Under the pieces are notes generated by a model that was given only the letters and a program-made list of their open reading frames with translations, had not been told where the DNA came from and searched no databases. A stretch of DNA of 54,549 nucleotides from Planctomycetota bacterium (GTDB lineage Bacteria; Planctomycetota; UBA1135): NCBI GenBank assembly GCA_002705055.1, contig PAHY01000035.1, positions 1 to 54,549 on the forward strand, read 5' to 3'. Numbering within the stretch: position 1 is the first letter of the stretch; the number at the start of each line of letters is the position of its first letter. Of the stretch, positions 33,691-41,886 are shown one piece after another. A program made the translations under genes and the position numbers.

Positions 33691-34395
33691 TCAGGCTTCC
33701 AGCTCGAAGCGGTAGCCGACACCGTGCACCGTGCACAGATGGCGCGGCTCCTCAGGGTTGAGCTCGATCTTCTTGCGCAGCTTCAGCACGTGGGTGTCGA
33801 TGGTGCGGGTGGTCGGGAACTCATCTTCGCCCCAGACGGCGTCCAGCAGGCGGGCGCGGTCGAGCGCCTGGCCCGGGTTCTCCAGGAAGTAGCGAAGCAG
33901 CTCCAGCTCCTTGCGCGACAGCCCGAAGCGGACGCCGTCCCGCTCGACGCAGTAGCCGGCAAAGTCGACGACGACCGCGCCGAAGCGTGCCTTGCCGTCG
34001 CTCTGCGTCACCCCGGGCGTGCCGCCGTCCGCGCGCCGCAGCGCGACCTGAATGCGCAGCAGCAGCTCGCGGGTACTGAAGGGCTTGACCAGATAGTCGT
34101 CGGCGCCGTACTCAAAGCCCTGGATGCGATCCCACTCCTCGCCGCGCGCAGAAAGAATGATGACCGGGGTCACCAGTCGGTCCTCGCGCAGGCCTTTCAG
34201 CACCGAGAAGCCATCGCGCTTCGGCATCATCAGATCGAGCAGGATCAGGTCGGGGTCCCGGGTCGTCGCGGCCGTGAAGCCTGCCTCACCGTCCGCGGCC
34301 TCGAGCACGTCAAAGCCCTCGCTGCGCAGCGCGTCACCGAGCGCCATGCGAAGCGGATCTTCGTCTTCAATCAACAGAATGCGAGTGGTGGTCAT
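33691..34395 (-). CDS. OmpR/PhoB-family response regulator
   Basis: 234 aa. The receiver domain has the acidic pair E10-D11, phosphoacceptor D54 (LILLDLMMP), S82 in IILSARG and K104 (YLVKPFS). The C-terminal winged helix is PhoB-type (GLSRKELELLRYFLENPGQALDRARLLDAVWG...RTIDTHVLKLRKKI...VHGVGYRF). It overlaps the 5'-adjacent histidine kinase by 4 nt (ATGA), forming a two-component pair. Targets unknown; nearby candidates are the HEAT-protein gene just downstream and glnA upstream. Confidence 0.95.
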   Translation of the reverse strand: MTTTRILLIEDEDPLRMALGDALRSEGFDVLEAADGEAGFTAATTRDPDLILLDLMMPKRDGFSVLKGLREDRLVTPVIILSARGEEWDRIQGFEYGADDYLVKPFSTRELLLRIQVALRRADGGTPGVTQSDGKARFGAVVVDFAGYCVERDGVRFGLSRKELELLRYFLENPGQALDRARLLDAVWGEDEFPTTRTIDTHVLKLRKKIELNPEEPRHLCTVHGVGYRFELEA

Positions 34396-36203
34396 GATGC
34401 GCTGCGACGAGGAAGTTCGAGCTGGAAGACGGCGCCGCCCTCCGGGTGATTGTGTGCGGAGGCCCGCCCGCCATGAGCGCGCGCGATCTCCGCGACGATC
34501 GCCAGGCCCAGGCCGGCACCCTTGCCATCGGTGCTGCGGGATTCGAGCTGCTCAAAGGGTTGGAAGACGCGCGTCTCGCTGCCGGCAGGGAGTCCGGGGC
34601 CATCATCGCGGCAACTCAGGCGCAGCCGGTCGGCGTCGGACTCCAGGTGCAGCCAAAGCCGCCGCGCGCGTGCATGGCGACGCGCGTTGTCGACAAAGTT
34701 GAACAGCGCCCGGCGGACCGCTTCCCGATCCAGCTCGGCTTCGCCGCTCCAGCCTTCCGTCTGCCAGTCGAGCTGCATCCCGTGCTGTGCGGCCCAGGCG
34801 CCCAGGTCGGCGTGCAGATCCTCGGCAAAGTCACCCAACTCCACCGGCTCCATCCGCGCGCGCGGACCCTGTCCGCGATCCAGTCGCGAGAAGTCGAGCA
34901 CATCATCGACCAGCCGGCGCAGTCGCTGCGACTCGCGCAGGATGAGCTCGTGGTAACGCTGCTGCGCCTCCGCGCTGATCTTGCCCGCGCGCAGGTTCTC
35001 GGCCATCAGCAGGATCGAGGAAAGCGGCGTACGCAGCTCATGCGAAACGTTGGCGACGAACTCGCTCTTCAGCTGCTGCACCGCGCGCTCGCGCAGACGC
35101 TGTCGATGCAGCGCGAGCCCCAGCAGCACGCTCATCACACCGAGCGCGTGCAGGGTGATGCGCAGCCAGCGGTAGCCAGCGCCGATGCTCTGCTGATAGC
35201 CCGCCGGATCCCGGAACCAGGCGACCACTCCGTAGGGTGTCTGGGTCAGGCCGCGCGGCAGCAGTTCGGGGAAGGGGGGCTGTTCATCGTTGCGGATCAG
35301 CCGGATCTCGACCTCCTCCGGAACGCCAGCCTCCTGCTGCAGCCAGGCGCCCAGCTGGGCGCGCAGATCGTCTTCCTCGAGCACCCACGCCGCGGCAGCT
35401 TCCGGTGCCAGGAACAGCTCACCGACGCCGATCCCGGTGCCGAGCTCGAAGGAAGTCGTGCGCCGGATCTCGGCCTCCCGGCGAAACTGCAGCGCGCCGA
35501 ACCGCTGACTGATCCAGGCATAAGGGTCGTGCTCCAGCCGTGTGCGCGCCGCGTGCGCCAGCGCCTCGCCGCCGTGTTCGATGAGCGGCGCAAGATAGAG
35601 CGCGCGGATCGGATCGAGCCTCAGCGCGATGCCCTGCTCGGTCTCGCTCAGGAGCCCCCGCAGACGAGGGAGCGCGAGCTCGCCGCGCAGCAGCGCCTGC
35701 GTGGCCGCCGCTTCGAGCTGATCCAGGGCCGCGTGAAGCGCCTCATCGTCCAGCTTGCGCAGGGGCAGCGAGGTCGTAAGCGCGGTCAGCACCACCGAGA
35801 CCCCGCCGAGCGTCTCATCGCCCTGCGCCGACTTCAGCAAGCGTTCCAGCGCGGAGGCGAGCTGGCTGGTGTTCTCGGTCTGGGCTGCGATCTGTACCGC
35901 GCGCAGATCGGCGAGCACCAGCCGCCGCGGATCATCGGTGCGCGTGCGCGCCTCAGCCAGTTCCGCGAAGGCTCGCTCCCAGTCTTGCTTCAGCTCCGCG
36001 CGTTCGGATTCGCCGAGCAGGAAATCGAAGGCCGAGTCGCGCTCTTCCGCGGCCAGGTCGATCGGTTGGCCGACGCGCTCGTCGGGCACCGGGAGCAGCT
36101 TGGACTGCGTCGTGGCCGCGATCGGCTCTCCGGCCGGGCGAAACTCACCGCGACTCCAGGCCCGCTGCACCTCGGTCTCGACCGAGCGGGTGATCAGCTC
36201 CAT
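34392..36203 (-). CDS. sensor histidine kinase with large extracytoplasmic sensor domain
   Basis: 603 aa from the first ATG (36203), but the frame is open upstream to 36368 and that stretch encodes a hydrophobic helix (GALLIGAVAGTALVILA) with basic residues before it. The real N-terminus is therefore probably about 50 residues longer, perhaps from CTG at 36359. The sensor region is about 330 residues, with helical text such as QLASALERLLKSAQ. A TM helix follows (WLRITLHALGVMSVLLGLAL), then HisKA (VANVSHELRTPLSSILLMAE) and HATPase: N box FNFVDNARRHA, G1 DDGPGLP, G2 GAGLGLAIV. Coupled to the response regulator by an ATGA overlap. Confidence 0.92.
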   Translation of the reverse strand: MELITRSVETEVQRAWSRGEFRPAGEPIAATTQSKLLPVPDERVGQPIDLAAEERDSAFDFLLGESERAELKQDWERAFAELAEARTRTDDPRRLVLADLRAVQIAAQTENTSQLASALERLLKSAQGDETLGGVSVVLTALTTSLPLRKLDDEALHAALDQLEAAATQALLRGELALPRLRGLLSETEQGIALRLDPIRALYLAPLIEHGGEALAHAARTRLEHDPYAWISQRFGALQFRREAEIRRTTSFELGTGIGVGELFLAPEAAAAWVLEEDDLRAQLGAWLQQEAGVPEEVEIRLIRNDEQPPFPELLPRGLTQTPYGVVAWFRDPAGYQQSIGAGYRWLRITLHALGVMSVLLGLALHRQRLRERAVQQLKSEFVANVSHELRTPLSSILLMAENLRAGKISAEAQQRYHELILRESQRLRRLVDDVLDFSRLDRGQGPRARMEPVELGDFAEDLHADLGAWAAQHGMQLDWQTEGWSGEAELDREAVRRALFNFVDNARRHARARRLWLHLESDADRLRLSCRDDGPGLPAGSETRVFQPFEQLESRSTDGKGAGLGLAIVAEIARAHGGRASAHNHPEGGAVFQLELPRRSAS

Positions 36204-36369
36204 CTCGCGGCTGATGTCCGCCTCGCGATCCAGCAGCGGGCTGCGGGCCAGAATGACCAGAGCCGTCCCGGCGACCGCGCCGATCAGCAGCGCGCCATTC
36301 TCGCGCAGCCACGGGGCGAGGCGGCTGGAGCGCGGGCGGGGAGACGGAGAGTCGTTCAGACCCTCAGCC

Positions 36370-36422
36370 TAGAAAGGAGGAGCGCCGGCACCGTCAACGG
36401 GATGTCAACAGTGCCGGCGCTC
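36370..36422 (-). terminator. hairpin terminator after glnA
   Basis: On the minus strand GAGCGCCGGCAC pairs perfectly with GTGCCGGCGCTC (36411-36422 with 36380-36391) across a 19-nt loop and is followed by CTCCTTTCT. It begins 36 nt past the glnA stop. The loop contains two TTGAC repeats, so promoter elements for the kinase operon may overlap it (weak). Confidence 0.65.
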
Positions 36423-36458
36423 AGGAGCCGGGGCCGCCGGGAGCGGCCTCGGTCGGGC

Positions 36459-37850
36459 CTACATCGAGGTCAGGTAGCGATCCAGCTCCCAGGGGTGCAC
36501 CGCAGCGATGTACTCCTGCCACTCGGCGCGCTTGGCGTCGATGAACTGGTCGAAGCAGTGCTCGCCGAGCGCTTCCTTCATGACCGCGCTCTTCTCGAGC
36601 GCATCCAGAGCTTCGCCGAGGTTGCCCGGCAGGCTCTTGATCTTCTGGCGCGAACGCTCGCGCTGGCTCATGCGGTAGACGTTGCCGGTGACGGGCTGCG
36701 GCGGCTCGATCTCGTTCTTGATGCCGTCCAGGCCGGCCGCGAGCATCGCCGCGAAGGCCAGGTACGGGTTGCAGGAGGGATCGGGCATGCGCAGCTCGAT
36801 GCGGGTGCCGATGCCGCGGCGCTCCGGGATACGGATGAGCGGCGAACGGTTCTTCATCGACCAGGCCAGGTGGGTGGGGGCTTCGTAGCCCGGCACCAGG
36901 CGCTTGTAGCTGTTCACGGTCGGGTTGGTGATGGCCACCAGCGCGGTCGCGTGCTTCAGCAGGCCGCCGATGTACCAGCGCATCTTCTGCGAGATGCCGC
37001 CCCAGTCGGCGCCCTCTTCGAAGAAGATGTTGTTGCCGTTCTCATCAAACAGCGACTGGTGCACGTGCATGCCCGAGCCGTTCTCACCGAAGATCGGCTT
37101 CGGCATGAAGGTCGCGTGCAGGCCCATGTCGCGGGCCACGCGGCGGACGACGAAGCGGAAGACCGAGAGGCGGTCGGCGGTTGCGAGCGCGTCGCCGTAC
37201 TTGAAGTCGATCTCGTGCTGGCCGGCAGCGACCTCGTGGTGAGCCGCCTCGATCTCGAAGCCGAGCTTCTCGAGGGCGATCACGATCTCGCGACGGCACT
37301 CTTCGCCCAGGTCGATCGGCGCGAGGTCGAAGTAACCCGCCGAGTCGTGGGTCTTGGTGGTGGCGCCGCCTTCGGCGTTGCGCTGAAAGAGGAAGAACTC
37401 GGCCTCGGGGCCGGCGTTCATCGTGTAGCCCAGCTCTGCGGCCTGGGCAGCGACGCGACGCAGGATGCCGCGCGGGCAGCCGCCGAAAGGCGTCTCGTCC
37501 GGGCCGTAGACATCGCAGATGATCGAGGCGACGTTGCCGTGGGTGGCGGTGTGCGCCCCCGACGAGCCCCACGGATCGACCCGGTAGGTGTCGTAGTTGG
37601 GCTTCAGCAGCATGTCGGACTCTTCGATCCGGGTGAAACCCTGGATCGACGAGCCGTCAAACATGATCTCGCCGTCGAGCGCCTTTTCGAACTGGCTCGA
37701 CGGGACTTCGACGTTCTTGTTGGTGCCAAGAATGTCGGTGAACTGCAGGCGCAGGAAGCGAACATCGTTCTTGCGCATGTGTTCGAGGATGGATTGCCGG
37801 TTCCAGGCGGTTTCCACGGTAGGTGTCGGGGATTTCGTGGTCGAGGTCAT
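36459..37850 (-). CDS. glnA: type I glutamine synthetase (GSI-alpha type)
   Basis: 463 aa; makes glutamine from glutamate, ammonia and ATP. Active-site motifs: FDGSSIQGF, GPEAEFFLF (metal Glu), FMPKPIFGENGSGMHVHQS, NPTVNSYKRLVPGYEAP and IRIPERRGIGTRIELRMPD (ATP site and R). The E. coli adenylylation segment with Tyr397 is replaced by NVYRMSQRERSRQKIKSLPG, and the 25-residue GSI-beta insertion is absent. It is therefore of the alpha subclass, controlled by feedback or transcription rather than adenylylation (family knowledge). A strong GGGAGG ribosome-binding site precedes the ATG. Upstream lie a palindrome and three TGCAGAAyTGA repeats. Confidence 0.96.
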   Translation of the reverse strand: MTSTTKSPTPTVETAWNRQSILEHMRKNDVRFLRLQFTDILGTNKNVEVPSSQFEKALDGEIMFDGSSIQGFTRIEESDMLLKPNYDTYRVDPWGSSGAHTATHGNVASIICDVYGPDETPFGGCPRGILRRVAAQAAELGYTMNAGPEAEFFLFQRNAEGGATTKTHDSAGYFDLAPIDLGEECRREIVIALEKLGFEIEAAHHEVAAGQHEIDFKYGDALATADRLSVFRFVVRRVARDMGLHATFMPKPIFGENGSGMHVHQSLFDENGNNIFFEEGADWGGISQKMRWYIGGLLKHATALVAITNPTVNSYKRLVPGYEAPTHLAWSMKNRSPLIRIPERRGIGTRIELRMPDPSCNPYLAFAAMLAAGLDGIKNEIEPPQPVTGNVYRMSQRERSRQKIKSLPGNLGEALDALEKSAVMKEALGEHCFDQFIDAKRAEWQEYIAAVHPWELDRYLTSM

Positions 37851-37872
37851 GGGGAGCCCTCCCGGGCTGTGG

Positions 37873-37893
37873 ACGCGGGATTATCACCCGCGT
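37873..37893 (-). promoter_or_regulatory. glnA promoter region palindrome enclosing a -10-like TGATAAT
   Basis: ACGCGGG and CCCGCGT flank a 7-nt loop that reads TGATAAT on the minus strand, a good -10 match, 23 nt upstream of the glnA ATG. No convincing -35 hexamer lies at 17 nt, so an activator may be required. The symmetry could be an operator over the -10 box. Confidence 0.45.
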
Positions 37894-37906
37894 GACCTCG
37901 CAATGC

Positions 37907-37941
37907 TGCAGAATTGACTAGGAAATCAGATCAGTTCTGCA
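37907..37941. repeat. convergent pair of TGCAGAAyTGA boxes upstream of glnA
   Basis: TGCAGAATTGA at 37907-37917 and its near-perfect inverse TCAGTTCTGCA at 37931-37941 (10 of 11 matching) form an interrupted palindrome 57-91 nt upstream of the glnA start. A third, direct copy follows at 37980. The position fits a regulator-binding site for glnA. Confidence 0.5.
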
Positions 37942-37979
37942 AAATGCCGGGCGCGAACCGCTTCTCAGGCGGCCTAATT

Positions 37980-37994
37980 TGCAGAATTGACTAG
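37980..37994. repeat. second direct copy of TGCAGAATTGACTAG, overlapping a stop codon
   Basis: The 15 bases match 37907-37921 exactly and are followed by AAATC (GAAATC in the first copy). The CTA within it is the TAG stop of the ABC permease gene on the minus strand. The 73-bp spacing could be a tandem operator or a short duplication flanking a small insertion. Confidence 0.5.
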
Positions 37995-38764
37995 AAATCT
38001 CTGCGGCGGATCTGCCACAGCGCCACCCCGAGGCAGGCCAGGATGACCACTCCAAAGGAAATGGCGGACGCCCAGGGGTAGATCCCGACCTCAATCGGCA
38101 GCAGTCGATCCAAGTCCACAGTCTTGTAGACGCTCCAGTTCCAGAGGTCCTTCACCATGTAGATGGCGAGCTGGAGCAGCATCAGCCCGATCACGATCAG
38201 CGCGGGCTTGAGCTGGTGCTCGGCGAAGGTCGAGAGCGTGGCGGCGACCGTAAACACGGCGGCGACGAAGAGGCTGAGGTGGAGCTGGGCCAGCATCACC
38301 ATGCCGAACGGCAGGCTCTCGTCGACTAGCCCGCTGCAGGCCCAGGCGGCGACCGTCGTGATCACGAACGGGAGCTCGACGAACAGCAGGCCGCTCAGCC
38401 AGCGCACCAGAAACAGCCGCGTCCGGGAGACCGGCCGCGAGAACAGGAACTCGGCAGTGCGGTTGTCGGCCTCGCGGGCGATCAGCAGGCTGCCGAGGAT
38501 CGCCGCCGCCACCATGGCCGCGACCCCGCCGCCTTTGAAGAGCTGCTGAATCCCGAAGTACGCCCAGTAACCCTGCTCTTCGAGCATGAAGACCATGTCC
38601 CGGAGGGTCTCGCTGGGGATTAGCTTCATCACCGCCGGGATGGCCTCGATGTTCTCGCGCAGCTCGGGCCAGTAGGCGATCGCCGCGGCGATGTTGACCA
38701 GCAGCAGCAGCTGATAGCCGAGCACCAGGAAGAGGTGCTCGCGCAGCATCTGGCGGAACAGCAT
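37991..38764 (-). CDS. ABC-2 type transporter permease
   Basis: 257 aa from ATG at 38764, one base overlap with the ATPase stop (TGATG). Six TM helices: the N-terminal LFLVLGYQLLLLVNIAAAIA, then an extended outer loop, and the core VAAMVAAAILGSLLIAREADNRTAEFLFSRPVSRTRLFLVRW, the wording of ABC-2 (NosY/GldF-like) permeases where an AxExxxRTxExLLxxPVSR loop meets the ATPase. Substrate unknown. Its stop codon falls within one of the glnA-upstream repeats. Confidence 0.88.
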   Translation of the reverse strand: MLFRQMLREHLFLVLGYQLLLLVNIAAAIAYWPELRENIEAIPAVMKLIPSETLRDMVFMLEEQGYWAYFGIQQLFKGGGVAAMVAAAILGSLLIAREADNRTAEFLFSRPVSRTRLFLVRWLSGLLFVELPFVITTVAAWACSGLVDESLPFGMVMLAQLHLSLFVAAVFTVAATLSTFAEHQLKPALIVIGLMLLQLAIYMVKDLWNWSVYKTVDLDRLLPIEVGIYPWASAISFGVVILACLGVALWQIRRRDF

Positions 38765-39684
38765 CAGGCGACCTCCTCGAAGGTGGAGTGGGCGGGGGCT
38801 TCGGGGCCGTAGAGGCTCTCGAAGATGTCTTCCAGGCGGCCGCTGCCGTCGCGGATGCCGACCAGCGGCAGGCCTTCCAGCCGACTCAGGGTGATCGGGA
38901 GGTCTTCCTCGAAGTGCAGCCGCCAGCGCGTCCCCGATCCTTCCCACGACCAGCCCTCGCGTGCGGGCAGCTTGTCCGTCGCCAGCTCGTGGGCGAAGGT
39001 CAGATGAAGCACCCGACTGGCCCGGGCCAGGATGTCATGGATGCTGCCCGTTTCCATGATCCGGCCGCCGCGCAGGAAGGCGACGCGATCGCAGATGCGC
39101 TCCACGCTGGCCAGATCGTGGGAGGAGAAGAAGACGGTGCGGCCCTGAGCGGCGGCCTCGACCAGCAGCTGCTCCACCGTGCGGCGTGCATCCGGATCGA
39201 GCCCTTCCATGGGCTCGTCGAGCATCAGCACCGGGGCGCCGCAGGCGAGCGCCTGGCTGAGCAGCAGCTTGCGCTTCATGCCGTGGCTGAAGCCCTTGAT
39301 CCGCTTGCGCGGCGGCAGGCCGAAGCGTTCGAGCAGCGCGCGCCCGGCCGCCAGATCGGCCTGCGGGTAGTGGGCCAGGGCAAAGCGCAGAAAGTCGTCG
39401 GCGCGCAGGCTCTGATACAGCGAGGTCTCGCCGGGCGAGTAGCCGATCCGGCGGCGCGCTTCGAGCGGACGGCGGCGCGCATCCACCACATCCGCGCCCT
39501 GGCCCAGCTTCATCTCGCCCGCGTCCGCGCGGACGATGCCCAGCACGCACTTCAGGAAGGTGGACTTGCCCGCCCCGTTGGGGCCGACGAAGCCGAAGAC
39601 TTCGCCGTCGTGCACCGCGAGTTCGATGCCGGTGAGCACTTCCTGCTCGCCGTACGCCTTATGAACTCCGTGGACCTCAATCAT
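38764..39684 (-). CDS. ABC transporter ATP-binding protein
   Basis: 306 aa from ATG at 39684. Walker A GPNGAGKST, signature KGFSHGMKRKLLLSQAL (SHGMK in the LSGGQ position, as in ABC-2 exporters), Walker B VLMLDEPMEGLDP and H-loop FSSHD. The last about 85 residues form an accessory domain (LHLTFAHELATDKLPAREGW and beyond). The ATGA overlap with the upstream MBL-hydrolase gene and the TGATG overlap with the permease gene make a three-gene operon. Export of an unknown substrate is inferred. Confidence 0.92.
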   Translation of the reverse strand: MIEVHGVHKAYGEQEVLTGIELAVHDGEVFGFVGPNGAGKSTFLKCVLGIVRADAGEMKLGQGADVVDARRRPLEARRRIGYSPGETSLYQSLRADDFLRFALAHYPQADLAAGRALLERFGLPPRKRIKGFSHGMKRKLLLSQALACGAPVLMLDEPMEGLDPDARRTVEQLLVEAAAQGRTVFFSSHDLASVERICDRVAFLRGGRIMETGSIHDILARASRVLHLTFAHELATDKLPAREGWSWEGSGTRWRLHFEEDLPITLSRLEGLPLVGIRDGSGRLEDIFESLYGPEAPAHSTFEEVA

Positions 39685-40424
39685 TGTGTTGCAACGCGCG
39701 AGCCGGGAACCACATCGAGGCGGCCATCGGCCTCGAAACGGACCCAGCACTTCGAGCCGCCATCGTAGTCGCGCGCCTGCAGCAACAGCTGCGCGGGCTG
39801 TTCATAGGCGAGGCAGGGGCGCGATTCCGTCGCATCCAGGCCGCGCCAGGCGCGCACAAAGGGGTTGTGCTCCCATTCATCCGCCAGGCTGCTCGGGTCC
39901 ATGTGGCCGGGGTAGATGGTCATCCCGTGGGGCAGCTTCATCAGCACCTCCATGATCGAGTGCTGCAGGTCCTCAAAGCGGGTGTGGTCGGGGGCGCGCG
40001 TACCCCCGACGCTGCCGCGGAACAGGGTGTCGCCGGTGAATACTGCGTCGTCGTCGACCACGAAGGCAAGCTGGCCAGAGGTGTGGCCGGGAATGTGCAG
40101 CGCCCGCAGCTCCAGCGCGCCGACCTGCAGGACCTCGCCATCGTGCAGCTTGGTGTTGGCCCCAGGCGTGCGCTCGAACTCGGCGGGGTGGGCGCAGATC
40201 GGACAGCCGAATCGATCGGCATAGTCCTGGTTGTGGTCCACGTGATCGTAGTGGTGGTGGGTGCAGAGGACCCGGCGGACGGAGAGCCTCTCGCGCTCGA
40301 TGACCTCCAGGATCGGCTCCATCGGCCCGCCGGTGTCAATGACCACGGCCTCACCGCCAGCGCGGTCGGCGAGCAGCCAGGTGTTGGACAACCAGGTCGG
40401 ATGCATGGAGCGGGCGACCAGCAT
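39681..40424 (-). CDS. MBL-fold metallo-hydrolase (glyoxalase II-like)
   Basis: 247 aa. Zinc-binding motif H56-H57-H58-Y59-D60-H61 (THHHYDHVDH), then IPGHTSGQLAF, FTGDTLF and IYPGH, in glyoxalase II/rhodanese-associated MBL order. It probably hydrolyses a thioester or lactone-like substrate; the exact substrate is unknown. It is first in an operon with the ABC transporter and divergent from arsR, sharing the 101-bp region with the arsR palindrome. Confidence 0.9.
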   Translation of the reverse strand: MLVARSMHPTWLSNTWLLADRAGGEAVVIDTGGPMEPILEVIERERLSVRRVLCTHHHYDHVDHNQDYADRFGCPICAHPAEFERTPGANTKLHDGEVLQVGALELRALHIPGHTSGQLAFVVDDDAVFTGDTLFRGSVGGTRAPDHTRFEDLQHSIMEVLMKLPHGMTIYPGHMDPSSLADEWEHNPFVRAWRGLDATESRPCLAYEQPAQLLLQARDYDGGSKCWVRFEADGRLDVVPGSRVATQ

Positions 40425-40495
40425 GGGGCGAGGATGACGGTCTCTGAGGACTTCGGAAAGCCCTCACCAGATTTTCATCGAGCCTGGGGGCTACG

Positions 40496-40515
40496 ATATT
40501 CGCCCGGGCGAATAT
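40496..40515. promoter_or_regulatory. perfect 20-bp palindrome, probable ArsR operator
   Basis: ATATTCGCCCGGGCGAATAT is perfectly self-complementary. It lies immediately upstream of arsR, ending 10 nt before the preferred ATG (40526) and overlapping an alternative in-frame ATG (40514). TACGAT at 40492-40497 could be a -10 element, so a bound repressor would block transcription. ArsR/SmtB repressors generally bind AT-flanked dyads at their own promoters. Confidence 0.8.
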
Positions 40516-40525
40516 GCTTCCGGCC

Positions 40526-40870
40526 ATGCGCACCGTTCTTCCCGAGCATCGATTCCGCGCCCTGGCCGATCCCACCCGTCTGCGGCTCCTTGCCCTGCTG
40601 CGTCAGGAGGAGATCTGCGTCGGCGATTTGGTGGCTGCGCTCGATCTGCCGCAGGGCACGGTCTCGCGCCACCTAGCGACGCTGCGCCGCGTCGGCCTCG
40701 TCGAGTCACGCCGTGATGGCTGCTGGGTCTACTACCGGCGCACGGAGATTTGCGATGCCGTGCGTCCGCTCGGCCTGGCCGTCGAAGAGGCGGTCGCGGA
40801 GCTGCCCGAGGTCGCCACCGATCAGCGGCGGCTCGAACGCTACCGCAGTCAGCACGGGGGCTGCTGCTGA
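40526..40870 (+). CDS. arsR: ArsR-family transcriptional repressor (arsenic-responsive)
   Basis: 114 aa from ATG at 40526; ATG at 40514 would add four residues but falls inside the palindrome. Winged [67 protein letters not shown]. The classic E. coli CVCDLC site is reduced to C31 (ICVGDL). A vicinal pair, C113-C114, ends the protein (QHGGCC), like repressors that sense As(III) with a C-terminal Cys pair. C66 and C76 are further candidates. Its stop overlaps the GAPDH start by one base. Confidence 0.92.
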   Translation: MRTVLPEHRFRALADPTRLRLLALLRQEEICVGDLVAALDLPQGTVSRHLATLRRVGLVESRRDGCWVYYRRTEICDAVRPLGLAVEEAVAELPEVATDQRRLERYRSQHGGCC

Positions 40871-41886
40871 TGCGCGTCGGCATCAACGGCTTCGGGCGTA
40901 TGGGCCGGCTCGCGCTGCGTGCCGCCTGGGAGCGCGCCGATCTGGAGTTCGTCGCGATCAACGAACCGCAGGCTTCGGCCGAGAACCTCGCGCTGCTGCT
41001 CGAGTTCGACAGCGTGCAGGGGCGGTGGAGCCGTGAAGTCACCGCGACCGAGAGCGCGCTGCAGATCGAGGGTAAGGAGCTCGCGCTGCGTGACCATGCC
41101 GATCCCGGCGCGATCGACTGGGAGGCGCACGGCGTCGAGTTGGTCCTGGAGTGCTCCGGTCGCTTCCGCACGCCCGAGAAGATCGCCCCGCATTTCCGCG
41201 GGCCGGTCCAGTCGGTGCTGGTTTCCGCTCCGGTGGGGGGCGAGGTCCCGGACATCGTCGTCGGCGTCAATCACGACGCCTACGATCTGGCGCAGCACCG
41301 CATCGTGACCGCGGCTTCGTGCACCACGAACTGCCTCGCGCCCATCGTCCGCACGATGCACGACGCCTTCGGCATCGAGCGCGGGCTCGTGACCACCATC
41401 CACGACCCCACCAACACGCAGCGCGTCCACGACGCGCCGCACAAGGATCCGCGTCGCGCCCGCGCCGCCCAACTCAGCCTGATTCCGACCAGCACCAACA
41501 GCGCGGTGGCGGTGACCCGCATCGTGCCCGAGCTGCTCGGCAAACTCGACAGCCTCGCCGTGCGCGCCCCTGTCTTGAACGCTTCGCTGACGGACTGCGT
41601 CCTCCAGCTGCAGTGCTCCACGACGGTCGAGGAAGTCAACGCGGCGCTGCAGGCGGCAAGCGAGAGCGAGCGGCTGCGGGGGATCCTCGGCTACGAGGAG
41701 CGCCCGCTGGTCAGCGTCGACTATGCCGGCGATCCGCGCAGCGGCATCGTCGACGCGCAGTCGACGCGCGTCACCGACGGCTCGCTGGTCAAAGTGCTGG
41801 CCTGGTATGACAACGAGTGGGGCTATGCGAATCGCATGGTCGAACTGGCGGGCATGATCGCCGCAGCCAAGTGCGCAACTACCTGA
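40870..41886 (+). CDS. ArsJ-associated glyceraldehyde-3-phosphate dehydrogenase
   Basis: 338 aa from ATG at 40870 (TGATG overlap with arsR). Rossmann motif INGFGRMGR, catalytic C151 in [11 protein letters not shown] and base H178 in [22 protein letters not shown] near the end. The [21 protein letters not shown] wording differs from glycolytic GAPDH (HAYTNDQ) and matches the ars-operon paralogue. With arsenate instead of phosphate it makes 1-arseno-3-phosphoglycerate, the substrate of ArsJ (established for this pair). The C-terminus overlaps arsJ by 16 nt. Confidence 0.94.
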   Translation: MRVGINGFGRMGRLALRAAWERADLEFVAINEPQASAENLALLLEFDSVQGRWSREVTATESALQIEGKELALRDHADPGAIDWEAHGVELVLECSGRFRTPEKIAPHFRGPVQSVLVSAPVGGEVPDIVVGVNHDAYDLAQHRIVTAASCTTNCLAPIVRTMHDAFGIERGLVTTIHDPTNTQRVHDAPHKDPRRARAAQLSLIPTSTNSAVAVTRIVPELLGKLDSLAVRAPVLNASLTDCVLQLQCSTTVEEVNAALQAASESERLRGILGYEERPLVSVDYAGDPRSGIVDAQSTRVTDGSLVKVLAWYDNEWGYANRMVELAGMIAAAKCATT

